Below are positions 7,411-7,881 of a DNA stretch of 7,881 nucleotides, piece after piece. Position 1 is the first letter of the stretch, and each line of letters starts with the position of its first letter. Source of the stretch: UMGS172 sp045587185 (GTDB lineage Bacteria > Bacillota > Clostridia > Oscillospirales > Acutalibacteraceae); assembly GCA_045587185.1 (NCBI GenBank), contig JAZNBS010000015.1, positions 1 to 7,881 on the forward strand, read 5' to 3'. Below the pieces are notes generated by a model that did not search any database, was not told the DNA's origin, and saw only the letters and a list, made by a program, of their open reading frames with translations. A program made the translations under genes and the position numbers.

Positions 7411-7485
7411 TGGAGGTACCGCCCAGATTTGAACTGGGGAATGAGAGTTTTGCAGACTCTTGCCTTACCGCTTGGCCACGGTACC
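7411..7485 (-). tRNA. tRNA-Cys (anticodon GCA)
   Basis: A full cloverleaf can be drawn: 7-bp acceptor stem GGTACCG with CGGTACC, anticodon loop CTGCAAA with GCA at 7453-7451, T-arm CCCAG/CTGGG around TTCAAAT, U73 discriminator as expected for Cys, and an encoded CCA (7413-7411). It is the last gene of the minus-strand tRNA operon and touches the terminal hairpin of element 2. Confidence 0.97.
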
Positions 7486-7500
7486 ATACTATAGAATATT

Positions 7501-7535
7501 ATGAAATTAGGAACGCTATGCGTTCCTAATTTCAT
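7501..7535. repeat. 16-bp perfect palindrome in the Gly-Cys tRNA spacer
   Basis: 7501-7516 pairs without mismatch with 7520-7535 around a TAT loop. In the tRNA precursor it would form a long hairpin between tRNA-Gly and tRNA-Cys. It may be a processing or partial termination signal, or a relative of the mini-hairpins; its GGAACG/CGTTCC core also occurs in array 2. Confidence 0.85.
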
Positions 7536-7541
7536 TTTAAT

Positions 7542-7617
7542 TGGAGCGGGTGACGAGGCCCGAACTCGCTACCTCCACCTTGGCAAGGTGGCGCTCTACC
7601 GGATGAGCTACACCCGC
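7542..7617 (-). tRNA. tRNA-Gly (anticodon GCC)
   Basis: Acceptor GCGGGTG with CACCCGC, D-arm with GTAGCTC and GAGC, anticodon loop TTGCCAA on a CACCT/AGGTG stem, T-arm around TTCGGGC, U73, and encoded CCA (7544-7542). It is 76 nt long and lies 4 bases after tRNA-Phe in the operon. Confidence 0.97.
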
Positions 7618-7621
7618 ATAA

Positions 7622-7697
<76 letters not shown>

Positions 7698-7700
7698 ATA

Positions 7701-7726
7701 TTGTGGAGAGCTTACGCTCCCCACAA
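7701..7726. repeat. Inverted repeat in the Asp-Phe tRNA spacer
   Basis: 7701-7711 pairs with 7716-7726 around TTAC with one A/C mismatch (10 of 11 pairs). It lies between tRNA-Asp and tRNA-Phe and probably forms a spacer hairpin in the precursor. Confidence 0.75.
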
Positions 7727-7734
7727 ATGCATTA

Positions 7735-7811
7735 TGGCGACCCCGAACGGACTCGAACCGTCGACCTCCAGCGTGACAGGCTGGCGTGCTAACCGACTGC
7801 ACCACAGGGCC
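7735..7811 (-). tRNA. tRNA-Asp (anticodon GTC)
   Basis: Acceptor GGCCCTG with CGGGGTC (two G-T pairs), anticodon loop CTGTCAC on a CCAGC/GCTGG stem, T-arm GACGG/CCGTT around TTCGAGT, the G73 expected for Asp, and encoded CCA (7737-7735). It is 77 nt long. Confidence 0.97.
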
Positions 7812-7817
7812 AGATTG

Positions 7818-7881
7818 TGGTGGGAACAACAGGGCTCGAACCTGTGACCCCATGCTTGTAAGGCATGTGCTCTCCCAGCTG
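7818..7881 (-). tRNA. tRNA-Val (anticodon TAC), 5' end outside window
   Basis: Anticodon loop CTTACAA on a CATGC/GCATG stem, T-arm ACAGG/CCTGT around TTCGAGC, A73 and encoded CCA (7820-7818). About the first dozen bases lie beyond the window edge. It is 6 bases upstream of tRNA-Asp, so the operon continues upstream off the window. Confidence 0.94.

Overview
The window looks like a chromosomal segment of an anaerobic Clostridia-type Firmicute, probably a gut Oscillospiraceae/Ruminococcaceae relative. The grounds are a MetRS of the long form with a C-terminal tRNA-binding domain, the metG-tatD adjacency, tRNA genes that all encode CCA, strong AGGAG-type ribosome sites, and a multi-module secreted protein with an InlB-type repeat. 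The lineage is inferred from style, not from a search.

Layout. Positions 1-1968 (+) hold the 3' part of a large surface or secreted protein, closed by a strong terminator at 2021-2058. A good promoter at 2111-2139 then opens a leader of about 225 nt that is dense in hairpins and has pseudoknot potential. It precedes the tight cluster metG (2372-4309), tatD (4309-5112, overlapping by one base) and galM (5126-6163), which ends at a terminator at 6242-6278. On the minus strand lie a small lipoprotein gene (6602-7150) with its own near-consensus promoter, and the 3' part of a tRNA operon read Val-Asp-Phe-Gly-Cys (7881 to 7411).

The most unusual content is a pair of non-coding elements at 6346-6554 and 7207-7413, in the same orientation. 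Each is about 208 nt and is built from eight copies of a 7-nt linker (GTGATAT/ATGATAT, four on the plus strand and then four inverted). Most linkers are separated by tiny perfect hairpins whose stems differ in sequence. Each array ends in a 40-nt hairpin module that is 36/40 identical between copies, and all four differences fall in two base pairs that stay paired. One terminal module serves as the likely terminator of the lipoprotein gene, the other as that of the tRNA operon, where it abuts the CCA end of tRNA-Cys. Together the elements bracket the lipoprotein gene, which is visibly richer in A+T than its neighbours. I know no named family with this architecture; it is the best candidate here for something undescribed.

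Functionally, metG, tatD and galM are housekeeping genes (Met-tRNA charging, nuclease/hydrolase, hexose anomer interconversion), probably co-transcribed. The surface protein and the lipoprotein are accessory cell-envelope genes of unknown specific role.
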